Shown here piece by piece: positions 42,601-54,859 of a stretch of DNA of 64,000 nt. Under the pieces are notes generated by a model. It had not been told where the DNA came from. It did not search any database and worked only from the letters and a program-made list of their open reading frames with translations. Every line of letters begins with the position of its first letter. Within the stretch, counting starts at the first letter, position 1. The translations under genes and the position numbers were made by a program. Origin of the DNA: Agriotes lineatus (taxonomy: Eukaryota > Arthropoda > Insecta > Coleoptera > Elateridae); the NCBI GenBank assembly GCA_940337035.1, contig CALNHX010002952.1, positions 1 to 64,000 on the forward strand, written 5' to 3'.

Positions 42601-43783
42601 TTTCTAGCCATGCCGCCAACATTTCGAGCCATGCCGCCAATATTTCGAGCCACGCAGCAACATTTCGAGCCATGCCGCCAACATTTCGAGCCATGCCGCC
42701 AACATTTCGAGCCATGCCGCCAACATTTCTAGCAATGCCGCCAACATTTCGAGCCACGCCGCCAACATTTCGAACCATGCCGCCAACAGTTCGAGCCATG
42801 CCGCCAACATTCCGAGCCATGCTGCGAACATTTCGAGCCATGCCGCCAACATTTCGAGCCATGCCGCAAACATTTCGAGCTATGCCGCCAACATTTCGAG
42901 CCATGCCGCCCACATTTCGAGCCATGCCGCCTACATTTCGAACCATGCCGCCAACATTTCGAGCCATGCCGCCAACATTTCGAGCCATGCCGCCAACATT
43001 TCTAGCATTGCCGCCAACATTTCGAGCCACGCCGCCAACATTTCGAACCATGCCGCCAACAGTTCGAGCCATGCCGCCAACATTCCGAGCCATGCTGCGA
43101 ACATTTCGAGCGAAGCCGCCAACATTTCGAGCCATGCCGCAAACATTTCGAGCTATGCCGCCAACATTTCGAGCCATGCCGCCCACATTTCGAGCCATGC
43201 CGCCTACATTTCGAACCATGCCGCCAACACTTTGAGCCATGCCGCCAACATTTCGAGCCATGCTGCGAACATTTCGAGCCATGCCGCCAACATTTCGAGC
43301 CATGCCGCAAACATTTCGAGCTATGCCGCCAACATTTCGAGCCATGCCGCCCACATTTCGAGCCATGCCGCCTACATTTCGAACCATGCCGCCAACATTT
43401 CGAGCCATGCCGCCAACATTTCGAGCTATGCCGCCAACACTTTGAGCCATGCCGGCAACATTTCGAGCCATGCCGCCAACATTTCGAGCAATGCCGCCAA
43501 CATTTCCAGCCATGCCGCCAACATTTCGAGCCATGCCGCCAACATTTCGAGCTATGCCGCCAACACATCGAGCCATGTCGCCAACATTTCGAGTCATACC
43601 GCCATTTCGAGCCATGCCGCCAACATTTCGAGCCTTGCCGCCAACATTTCGAGCCATGCCGCCAACATATCGAGCCATGCCGCCAACATTTCTAGCTATG
43701 CCGCCAACACTTCGAGCCATGCCGCCAACATTTCAAGCCATGCCGAAAACATTATGAGCCATGCCGCCAACATTTCGAGCCAT

Positions 43784-44096
43784 TGTGATTAATAAATTTA
43801 AATGAGAAATACGAGGGTATAGAGAGCTCTAACAAATTCTAACTTGTCAGGGTAAATTAGGATTAGTAAGGAATTGCATAACATTTGTCAAAATTAAAAA
43901 GGCATAAACCTTAACAAATAACATATAATCAGTGAATTGTAAGAAAGAATACCCAATTATTGTAAACATCTTAAAATTAACACTTTATAATAAAGTTATG
44001 GCGCCCATTTCTGTTGATTAATGAACTATTATCTTTATGTGAAAGTGAAGCGAACTAAAAAGCCCACATTGGTTAAACCCTAATAAAAACCGTACA
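43784..44096. other. AT-rich junction sequence, no gene seen
   Basis: Non-satellite DNA between the end of satellite A and the non-LTR retrotransposon remnant. It is AT-rich, has no open frame worth calling and no internal repeat that I can see. An AATAAAG at about 43989 is followed by TGGCGCCCA at 43999-44007, which looks like a primer-binding-site-type sequence, but no LTR boundaries could be supported. It may be a decayed transposon. Confidence 0.5.
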
Positions 44097-44133
44097 TTGA
44101 GCTAGTCGGAGACGTGTGAGCCATCCAAGGTAA

Positions 44134-44220
44134 GTTATAAAAAAGGGGCACACTCAGAACCGAAAACATTGGCATGAATTGGAAGAGGCCTATGTCCAAG
44201 GATGGACGATGAAAGGCTAA
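44134..44220 (+). pseudogene. C-terminal fragment of an endonuclease/reverse transcriptase
   Basis: The plus frame from 44134 reads to a TAA at 44218-44220 and contains NRKHWHELEEAYVQ and GWTMKG before the stop. This resembles the extreme C-terminus of the ORF of insect non-LTR retrotransposons. The same frame upstream carries RRRVSHPR and then an in-frame TAA at 44131-44133, so the coding sequence is broken. No catalytic part remains, and the fragment cannot be functional. Confidence 0.65.
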
Positions 44221-44221
44221 T

Positions 44222-44240
44222 GAAGAAGAAGAAGAAAAAG
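44222..44240 (+). repeat. GAA microsatellite tail
   Basis: A GAA run ending in an A-rich stretch follows the stop codon of the non-LTR remnant and touches the first base of satellite B at 44241. Simple-repeat 3' tails are typical of this kind of element, so the tail supports the call of a true 3' end. Confidence 0.75.
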
Positions 44241-46010
44241 AATTGCAGAATGCTAAACATTGCACAAACACAACTGCAAACTAATTTTAAATGCATCCGA
44301 ATGGCACCTACTGTTTTAGAAGTAGACAAAATGGCATGCTAGAACCTGTAAACGCTCTGGAGGACGATCTGAGAAGATTTGGGTAAGATTTCGATAGTAG
44401 AAACGCCCTTAGATTTTTAAAATTTTAGTAACGCTATTTCGGTGTTCGAATGCGACTTCTTAATGGCCTCAAAATGCTACTAGCTGTACGTAACATATTA
44501 TAATTAATAGACAGTAATTGCAGAATGCTAAACATTGTACAGAAACAACTGTAAACTAATTTTAATTGCATCAGAATGGCACCTACTGTTTTAGAAGTAG
44601 ACAATATATTATGCTAGAGCTTTTAAACGCTCTGGCGGACGATCTGAAACGTTTTGGATACCATTTCGATAGTAGAAACGCTTTTAGATTTTTTAAATTT
44701 TAGTAACGCTATTTCGGTGTTCGAATGCTACCTCTTAATGGCCTTAAAATGCTACTAGCAATACGTAACATATTATAATTAATAGAGAGTAACTGCAGAA
44801 TGCTAAACATTGCACAGACACAACTGCAAACTAATTTTAAATGCATCCGAATGGCACCTACTGTTTTAGAAGTATACAAAATAGCGTGCTAGAGCCTGTA
44901 AACGCTCTGGCGGACGATCTGAGATGTTTTGGATATCATTTCGTTAGTAGAAACGCTCTTACATTTTTTAAATTTTAGTAACGCTATTTCGGTGTTCGAA
45001 TGCGACTTCTTAATATCCTCAAAATACTACTAGCAGTACGTAACATATTATAATTAGTAGACAGTAATTGCAAAATTCTAAACATTGTACAGAAACAACT
45101 GTAAATTAATTTTAATTGCATTAGAATGGCACCTACTGTTTTAGAAGTAAATATATATCAAGCTAGAGCCTGTAAACGCTCTGGCGGACGATCTGAGGCG
45201 TTTTGGATTTCATTTCAATAGTAGAAATGCTCTTAGATTTTTTAAATTTTAGTAAATTTATTTGGGTGTTTCCATGCGACTTCTTAATGGCCTCAAAATG
45301 CTACTAGCTGTATGTAACATATTATAATTAATAGACAGTAATTGCAGAATGCTAAACATTGTACAGAAACAACTGCAAACTAATTTTAATTGCATAAGAA
45401 TGGCACCTATTGTTTTAGAAGTAGACAATATATCATGCTAGAGCCTGCAAACGCTCTGGCGGACTGTATGGGACGTTTTGGATACCATTTCGATAGTAGA
45501 AAAGCTTTTAGATTTTTTAAATTTTAGTAACGCTATTTCGGTGTTCGGATGCTACCTCTTAATGGCCTCAAAATGCTACTAGCATTACGCAGCATATTAT
45601 AGTTGATAGACAGTAACTGCAGAATGCTAAACAATGTACAGAAACAACTGTAAACTAATTTAAAATGCATCAGAATGGCACCTACAGTTTTAGAAGTAGA
45701 CAAAATAGCATGCTAGAGCCTGTAAACGCTCTGACGGAAGATCTGAGACGTTCTAGATATCATTTCGATAGTAGAAACGCTCTTAGATTTTTTTAATGTT
45801 AGTAACGCTATTTCGCTGTTCGAATGCGACCTCTTAATGGCCTCAAAATACTACTAGCAGTACGTAACATATTATAATTAATAGACAGTAATTGCAGAAT
45901 GCTAAACATTATACAGAAACAACTGTAAACTATTTTTAATGCATCAGAATGGCACCTATTGTTTTAGAAGTAGACAATATATCTTGCTAGAGCCTGTAAA
46001 CGCTCTGGCG

Positions 46011-49000
46011 GACAATATGGGACGTTGGGGTGTTTTAATGCGACTTCTTAAGGACCTCAAAATGCTACTAGCAGTACGTAACATATTATAATTAATAGAC
46101 AGTAATTGCAGAATGCTAAACATTGCACGGACACAACTTTAAACTAATTTTAAAAGCATCCGAATGGCACCTACTGTTTTAGAAGTAGACAAAATAGCAT
46201 GCTAGAACCTGTAAACGCTCTGGAGGACGATCTGAGACGATTTGGAATTCATTTCGATAGTAGAAGCGCTCTTAGATTTTTTAAATTTTAGTAACGCTAT
46301 TTCGGTGTTCGAATGCGACTTCTTAATGGCCTAAAAATGCTACTAGCAGTACGTATCGTATTATAATTAATGGACAGTAATTGCAGAATGCTAAACATTG
46401 TACAGAAGCAACTGTAAACTAATTTTAATGCATCAGAATGGCACCTATTGTTTTAGAAGTAGACAATATATCTTGCTAGAGCCTGTAAACGCTCTGGCGG
46501 ACAATATGGGACGTTGGGGTGTTTCAATGCGACTTCTTAAGGACCTCAAAATGCTACTAGCAGTACGTAACATATTATAATTAATAGACAGTAATTGCAG
46601 AATGCTAAACATTGCACGGACACAACTTTAAACTAATTTTAAAAGCATCCGAATGGCACCTACTGTTTTAGAAGTAGACAAAATAGCATGCTAGAACCTG
46701 TAAACGCTCTGGAGGACGATCTGAGACGATTTGGATTTCATTTCGATAGTAGAAGCGCTCTTAGATTTTTTAAATTTTAGTAACGCTATTTCGGTGTTCG
46801 AATGCGACTTCTTAATGGCCTAAAAATGCTACTAGCAGTACGTATCGTATTATAATTAATGGACAGTAATTGCAGAATGCTAAAGATTGGACAGAAACCA
46901 CTGTAAACTAATCTTAATTGCATCAGAATGGCACCTACTGTTTTCGAAGTAGACAAAATTGCATGCTAGAACTTGCAAACGCTCTGGCGGACGATCTGAA
47001 ACGTTTTGGATATCATTCCGATAGTAGAAGCGCTTGTAGATTACTTTAATTTTAGTAACTCTATTTCGGTGTTTGAATGCAACATCTTAATGGCCTAAGA
47101 ATGCTACTATCAGTACGTGACATATAATTAATAGACAGTAATTGCAGAATGCTAAACAATGTACAGAAACAATTGCAAACTAATTTTAAATGCATCAGAA
47201 TGGCACCTACTGTTTAAGAAGTATACAAAATGGCATGCTAGAACCTGTAAACGCTCTGGAGGATGATCTGAGACGTTTTGGATATCATTTAGATAGTAGA
47301 AACGCTCTTAGATTTTTTAAATTATAGTAAACCTATTTGGGTGTTTCAATGCGACCTCTTAATGGCCACAAAATGCTACTAGCTGTACGTAACATATTAT
47401 AATTAATAGACAGTAATTGCAGAATGCTAAACATTGTACAGAAACAACTGTAAACTAATTTTAATTGCATCAGAATGGCACCTACTGTTTTAGAAGAAGA
47501 CAATATATCATGATTGAGCCTGTAAACGCTCTGGCGGACAATATGGGACGTTGGGGTGTTTTAATGCGACTTCTTAAGGACCTCAAAATGCTACTAGCAG
47601 TACGTAACATATTATAATTAATAGACAGTAATTGCAGAATGCTAAACATTGCACGGACACAACTTTAAACTAATTTTAAAAGCATCCGAATGGCACCTAC
47701 TGTTTTAGAAGTAGACAAAATAGCATGCTAGAACCTGTAAACGCTCTGGAGGACGATCTGAGACGATTTGGAATTCATTTCGATAGTAGAAGCGCTCTTA
47801 GATTTTTTAAATTTTAGTAACGCTATTTCGGTGTTCGAATGCGACTTCTTAATGGCCTAAAAATGCTACTAGCAGTACGTATCGTATTATAATTAATGGA
47901 CAGTAATTGCAGAATGCTAAACATTGTACAGAAGCAACTGTAAACTAATTTTAATGCATCAGAATGGCACCTATTGTTTTAGAAGTAGACAATATATCTT
48001 GCTAGAGCCTGTAAACGCTCTGGCGGACAATATGGGACGTTGGGGTGTTTCAATGCGACTTCTTAAGGACCTCAAAATGCTACTAGCAGTACGTAACATA
48101 TTATAATTAATAGACAGTAATTGCAGAATGCTAAACATTGCACGGACACAACTTTAAACTAATTTTAAAAGCATCCGAATGGCACCTACTGTTTTAGAAG
48201 TAGACAAAATAGCATGCTAGAACCTGTAAACGCTCTGGAGGACGATCTGAGACGATTTGGATTTCATTTCGATAGTAGAAGCGCTCTTAGATTTTTTAAA
48301 TTTTAGTAACGCTATTTCGGTGTTCGAATGCGACTTCTTAATGGCCTAAAAATGCTACTAGCAGTACGTATCGTATTATAATTAATGGACAGTAATTGCA
48401 GAATGCTAAAGATTGGACAGAAACCACTGTAAACTAATCTTAATTGCATCAGAATGGCACCTACTGTTTTCGAAGTAGACAAAATTGCATGCTAGAACTT
48501 GCAAACGCTCTGGCGGACGATCTGAAACGTTTTGGATATCATTCCGATAGTAGAAGCGCTTGTAGATTACTTTAATTTTAGTAACTCTATTTCGGTGTTT
48601 GAATGCAACATCTTAATGGCCTAAGAATGCTACTATCAGTACGTGACATATAATTAATAGACAGTAATTGCAGAATGCTAAACAATGTACAGAAACAATT
48701 GCAAACTAATTTTAAATGCATCAGAATGGCACCTACTGTTTAAGAAGTATACAAAATGGCATGCTAGAACCTGTAAACGCTCTGGAGGATGATCTGAGAC
48801 GTTTTGGATATCATTTAGATAGTAGAAACGCTCTTAGATTTTTTAAATTATAGTAAACCTATTTGGGTGTTTCAATGCGACCTCTTAATGGCCACAAAAT
48901 GCTACTAGCTGTACGTAACATATTATAATTAATAGACAGTAATTGCAGAATGCTAAACATTGTACAGAAACAACTGTAAACTAATTTTAATTGCATCAGA

Positions 49001-49062
49001 ATGGCACCTACTGTTTTAGAAGAAGACAATATATCATGATTGAGCCTGTAAACGCTCTGGCG
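46011..49062. repeat. Satellite B higher-order repeat, 1526-bp unit
   Basis: Two tandem units, 46011-47536 and 47537-49062, with a constant offset of 1,526 bp. Each unit is six monomers of 274, 215, 275, 272, 275 and 215 bp, so the two shortened monomers occupy fixed places. Translations across the units match exactly (46398-46580 and 47924-48106). After 49063 the sequence departs (GACGATCTG in place of GACAATATG). Confidence 0.9.
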
Positions 49063-52000
49063 GACGATCTGAGGCGTTTTGGATATCACTTCAATAGTAG
49101 AAATGCTCTTAGATTTTTTAAATTTTAGTAAACCTATTTGGGTGTTTCATTGCGATTTCTTAAGGACCTCAAAATGCTACTAGCAGTACGTAACATACTA
49201 TAATTAATAGACAGTAATTGCAGAATGCTAAACATTGCACAGACGCATCTTTAAACTAATTTTAAAAGCATCCGAATGGCATCTACTGTTTTAGAAGTAG
49301 ACAAAAAGGCATGCTAGAACCTGTAAACGCTCTGGAGGACCATCTGAGACGATTTGGGTTTCATTTCGATAGTAGAAAAGCTCTTAGATTTTTTAAATTT
49401 TAGTAACGCTATTTCGGTGTTCGAATGCGACCTTTTAATGGCCTCAAAATACTACTAGCAGTACGTAACTAATTATAATTAATAGACAGTAATTGCAGAA
49501 TGCTGAACATTGTACAGAAACAACTGTAAACTAATTTTAATTGAATCAGAATGGCACCTACTGTTTTAGAAGAAGACAATATATCATGATTGAGCCTGTA
49601 AACGCTCTGGCGGACGATCTGAAGCGTTTTGGATATCATTTCAATAGTAGAAACGCTCTTAGATTTTTTAAATTTTAGTAACGCTATTTCGGTGTTCGAA
49701 TGCGACCTCTTAATGGCCTCAAAATACTACTAGCAGTACGTAACTAATTATAATTAATAGACAGTAATTGCAGAATGCTAAACATTGTACAGAAACAACG
49801 GTAAACTAATTTAAAATGCATCAGAATGGCACCTACTGTTTTAGAAGTAGACAAGATGGCATGCTAGAACTTTCAAACGCGCTGGCGGACGATCTGCGAC
49901 GTTTTGGATATCATTCCGATAGTAGAAGCGCTTGTAGATTTCTTTAATTTTAGTAACGCTATTTCGGTGTTCGAATGCGACCTCTTAATGGCCTCAAAAT
50001 ACTACTAGCAGTACGTAACATATTATAATTAATAGACAGTAATTGCAGAATACTAAACATTATACAGAAACAACTGTAAACTAATTTTAATTGCATCAGA
50101 ATGGCACCTACTGTTTTAGAAGTAGACAAAATGGCATGCTAGAACCTGTAAACGCTCTGGAGGACGATCTGAGAAGATTTGGGTAAGATTTCGATAGTAG
50201 AAACGCCCTTAGATTTTTTAAATTTTAGTAACGCTATTTCGGTGTTTGAATGCGACTTCTTAATGGCCTCAAAATGCTACTAGCTGTACGTAACATATTA
50301 TAATTAATAGACAGTAATTGCAGAATGCTAAACATTGTACAGAAACAACTGTAAACTAATTTTAAATTCATCAGAATGGCACCTACTGTTTTAAAAGTAG
50401 ACAATATATTATGCTAGAGCTTTTAAACGCTCTGGCGGACGATCTGAGACGTTTTGGATACCATTTCGATAGTAGAAACGCTTTTAGATTTTTTAAATTT
50501 TAGTAACGCTATTTCGGTGTTCGAATGCTACCTCTTAATGGCCTTAAAATGCTACTAGCAATACGTAACATATTATAATTAATAGAGAGTAACTGCAGAA
50601 TGCTAAACAATGTACAGAAACAACTGTAAACTAATTTAAAATGCATCAGAATGGCACCTACTGCTTTAGAAGTAGACAATATATCATGCTAGAGCCTGTA
50701 AACGCTCTGGCGGATGATCTGAGACGTTTTGGATATCATTTAGATAGTAGGAACGCCCTTAGATTTTTTAAATTTTAGTAACGTTATTTCGGTGTTCGAA
50801 TGCGACCTCTTAATGGCCTCAAAATACTACTAGCAGTACGTAACATATTATAATTAATAGACAGTAATTGCAGAATGCTAAACATTGTACAGAAACAACT
50901 GTAAACTAATTTTAATTGCATCAGAATGGCACCTACTGTTTTAGAAGTAGACAATATATCATGCTAGAGCCTGTAAACGCTCTGGCGGATGATCTGAGAC
51001 GTTTTGGATATCATTTAGATAGTAGGAACGCCCTTAGATTTTTTAAATTTTAGTAACGTTATTTCGGTGTTCGAATGCGACCTCTTAATGGCCTCAAAAT
51101 ACTACTAGCAGTACGTAACATATTATAATTAATAGACAGTAATTGCAGAATGCTAAACATTGTACAGAAACAACTGTAAACTAATTTTAAATGTATCAGA
51201 ATGGCACCTACTGTTTTAGAAGTAGACAATATATCATGCTAGAGCCTGTAAACGCTCTGGCGGATGATCTGAGACGTTTTGGATATCATTTAGATAGTAG
51301 GAACGCCCTTAGATTTTTTAAATTTTAGTAACGTTATTTCGGTGTTCGAATGCGACCTCTTAATGGCCTCAAAATACTACTAGCAGTACGTAACATATTA
51401 TAATTAATAGACAGTAATTGCAGAATGCTAAACATTGTACAGAAACAACTGTAAACTAATTTTAATTGCATCAGAATGGCACCTACTGTTTTAGAAGTAG
51501 ACAATATATCATGCTAGAGCCTGTAAACGCTCTGGCGGATGATCTGAGACGTTTTGGATATCATTTAGATAGTAGGAACGCCCTTAGATTTTTTAAATTT
51601 TAGTAACGCTATTTCGGTGTTTGAATGCGACTTCTTAATAGCCTCAAAATGCTACTAGCTGTACGTAACATATTATAATTAATAGACAGTAATTGCAGAA
51701 TGCTAAACATTGTACAGAAACAACTGTAAACTAATTTTAAATTCATCAGAATGGCACCTACTGTTTTAAAAGTAGACAATATATTATGCTAGAGCTTTTA
51801 AACGCTCTGGCGGACGATCTGAGACGTTTTGGATACCATTTCGATAGTAGAAACGCTTTTAGATTTTTTAAATTTTAGTAACGCTATTTCGGTGTTCGAA
51901 TGCTACCTCTTAATGGCCTTAAAATGCTACTAGCAATACGTAACATATTATAATTAATAGACTGTAATTGCAGAATGCTAAACATTATACAGAAACAACT

Positions 52001-53251
52001 GTAAACTAATTTTAATTGCATCAGAATGGCACCTACTGTTTTAGAAGTAGACAATATATCATGCTAGAGCCTGTAAACGCTCTGGCGGATGATCTGAGAC
52101 GTTTTGGATATCATTTAGATAGTAGGAACGCCCTTAGATTTTTTAAATTTTAGTAACGTTATTTCGGTGTTCGAATGCGACCTCTTAATGGCCTCAAAAT
52201 ACTACTAGCAGTACGTAACATATTATAATTAATAGACAGTAATTGCAGAATGCTAAACATTGTACAGAAACAACTGTAAACTAATTTAAAATGCATCAGA
52301 ATGGCACCTACTGTTTTAGAAGTAGACAATATATTATGCTAGAGCTTTTAAACACTCTGGCGGACGATCTGAGACGTTTTGGATACCATTTCGATAGTAG
52401 AAACGCTTTTAGATTTCTTTAATTTTAGTAACGCTATTTCGGTGTTCGAATGCGACCTCTTAATGGCCTCAAAATACTACTAGCAGTACGTAACATATTA
52501 TAATTAATAGACAGTAATTGCAGAATGCTAAACATTATACAGAAACAACTGTAAACTAATTTTAATTGCATCAGAATGGCACCTACTGTTTTAGAAGTAG
52601 ACAATATATCATGCTAGAGCCTGTAAACGCTCTGGCGGATGATCTGAGACGTTTTGGATATCATTTAGATAGTAGGAACGCCCTTAGATTTTTTAAATTT
52701 TAGTAACGTTATTTCGGTGTTCGAATGCGACCTCTTAATGGCCTCAAAATACTACTAGCAGTACGTAACATATTATAATTAATAGACAGTAATTGCAGAA
52801 TGCTAAACATTGTACAGAAACAACTGTAAACTAATTTTAATTGCATTAGAATTGCACCTACTGTTTTAGAAGTAGACAATATATAATGCTAGAGCCTGTA
52901 AACGCTCTGGCGGACGATCTGAGGCGTTTTGGATATCATTTCAATAGTAGAAATGCTCTTAGATTTTTTAAATTTTAGTAAACCTATTTGGGTGTTTCAA
53001 TGCGACTTCTTAATGGCCACAAAATGCTACTAGCTGTACGTAACATATTATAATTAATAGACAGTAATTGCAGAACATTGTACAGAAACAGCTGTAAACT
53101 AATTTTGAATGCATCAGAATGGCACCTACTGTTTTAGAAGTAGACAATATATCATGCTAGAGCCTGTAAACGCTCTGGCGGATGATCTGAGACGTTTTGG
53201 ATATCATTTAGATAGTAGGAACGCCCTTAGATTTTTTAAATTTTAGTAACG

Positions 53252-54836
53252 TTATTTCGGTGTTCGAATGCGACCTCTTAATGGCCTCAAAATACTACTA
53301 GCAGTACGTAACATATTATAATTAATAGACAGTAATTGCAGAATGCTAAACATTGTACAGAAACAACTGTAAACTAATTTTAATTGCATCAGAATGGCAC
53401 CTACTGTTTTAGAAGTCGACAATATATCATGCTTGAGCCTGTAAACGCTCTGGCGGACGATCTGAGGCGTTTTGGATATCATTTCAATAGTAGAAATGCT
53501 CTTAGATTTTTTAAATTTTAGTAAACCTATTTGGGTGTTTCAATGCGACTTCTTAATGGCCACAAAATGCTACTAGCTGTACGTAACATATTATAATTAA
53601 TAGACAGTAATTGCAGAACATTGTACAGAAACAGCTGTAAACTAATTTTAAATGCATCAGAATGGCACCTACTGTTTTAGAAGTAGACAATATATCATAC
53701 TAGAGCCTGTAAACGCTCTGGCGGACGATTTGAGGCGTTTTGGATATCATTTCAATAGTAGAAATGCTCTTAGATTTTTTAAATTTTAGTAAACCTATTT
53801 GGGTGTTTCAATGCGACTTCTTAATGGCCACAAAATGCTACTAGCTGTACGTAACATATTATAATTAATAGACAGTAATTGCAGAACATTGTACAGAAAC
53901 AGCTGTAAACTAATTTTGAATGCATCAGAATGGCACCTACTGTTTTAGAAGTAGACAATATATCATGCTAGAGCCTGTAAACGCTCTGGCGGATGATCTG
54001 AGACGTTTTGGATATCATTTAGATAGTAGGAACGCCCTTAGATTTTTTAAATTTTAGTAACGTTATTTCGGTGTTCGAATGCGACCTCTTAATGGCCTCA
54101 AAATACTACTAGCAGTACGTAACATATTATAATTAATAGACAGTAATTGCAGAATGCTAAACATTGTACAGAAACAACTGTAAACTAATTTTAATTGCAT
54201 CAGAATGGCACCTACTGTTTTAGAAGTCGACAATATATCATGCTTGAGCCTGTAAACGCTCTGGCGGACGATCTGAGGCGTTTTGGATATCATTTCAATA
54301 GTAGAAATGCTCTTAGATTTTTTAAATTTTAGTAAACCTATTTGGGTGTTTCAATGCGACTTCTTAATGGCCACAAAATGCTACTAGCTGTACGTAACAT
54401 ATTATAATTAATAGACAGTAATTGCAGAACATTGTACAGAAACAGCTGTAAACTAATTTTGAATGCATCAGAATGGCACCTACTGTTTTAGAAGTAGACA
54501 ATATATCATGCTAGAGCCTGTAAACGCTCTGGCGGATGATCTGAGACGTTTTGGATATCATTTAGATAGTAGAAACGCCCTTAGATTTTTTAAATTTTAG
54601 TAACGTTATTTCGGTGTTCGAATGCGACCTCTTAATGGCCTCAAAATACTACTAGCAGTACGTAACATATTATAATTAATAGACAGTAATTGCAGAATGC
54701 TAAACATTGTACAGAAACAACTGTAAACTAATTTTAATTGCATCAGAATGGCACCTACTGTTTTAGAAGTCGACAATATATCATGCTTGAGCCTGTAAAC
54801 GCTCTGGCGGACGATCTGAGGCGTTTTGGATATCAT
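53252..54836. repeat. Satellite B higher-order repeat, 811/543-bp offsets
   Basis: An almost unchanged 231-bp stretch starts at 53252, 54063 and 54606. The first offset, 811 bp, is three monomers (275 + 268 + 268); the second, 543 bp, is two (275 + 268). The 268-bp class with the GCAGAACATTG deletion alternates with the full-length class. Confidence 0.8.
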
Positions 54837-54859
54837 TTCAATAGTAGAAATGCTCTTAG

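Larger units (their letters stand above)
1..43783. repeat. Satellite A: 21-bp tandem array
   Basis: About 2,080 head-to-tail copies of a 21-bp monomer (ATGCCGCCAACATTTCGA followed by GCC). The array begins before the window and ends inside a monomer at about 43783. Most differences are point changes: TTCGAG to TTCTAG, TTTGAG, TTGGAG or TTCAAG; CATGCC to TATGCC or CACGCC; CCGCC to CCGTC or CCACC. A few monomers carry 1-3 base indels. All six frames of the consensus are open: MPPTFRA, CRQHFEP and AANISSH on plus; ARNVGGM, LEMLAAW and GSKCWRH on minus. The resulting open frames exceed 1,100 codons, for example plus 1084-4500 and minus 32700-36257. I do not call any of them a gene: frames overlap on both strands, no promoter, intron or poly(A) context is visible, and all six frames drift alike. 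No transposon interrupts the array. Confidence 0.97.
44097..44240 (+). mobile_element. 3' end of a non-LTR retrotransposon
   Basis: A short 3' remnant: the last codons of a reverse-transcriptase-type protein, a stop at 44218-44220, then directly a GAA-rich tail. The sequence GAGGCCTATGTCCAAGGA, followed by a stop and a simple trinucleotide tail, resembles the 3' end of a very abundant endonuclease/reverse transcriptase element family in insects, notably Lepidoptera, whose proteins end with EEAYVQ. That match is from my knowledge of the family. The 5' limit is uncertain, and everything upstream of the last about 40 codons is missing, as is usual for 5'-truncated copies. It sits exactly between the two satellites. 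Confidence 0.7.

Noticed and set aside
1..43783. CRISPR-like array of short direct repeats
   Set aside because: There are no unique spacers; the whole length is one repeat, and the context is eukaryotic.
43784..44007. Short LTR (TGTGATTAA to AGTTA) followed by TGGCGCCCA as a second LTR element
   Set aside because: The segment does not end in CA, no gag or pol follows, and no second copy is present in the window.
48859..54836. Recurring 76-codon minus-strand frames and 60-63 codon plus-strand frames in satellite B
   Set aside because: They recur with the monomer, are disrupted in most copies and show no recognisable domain.
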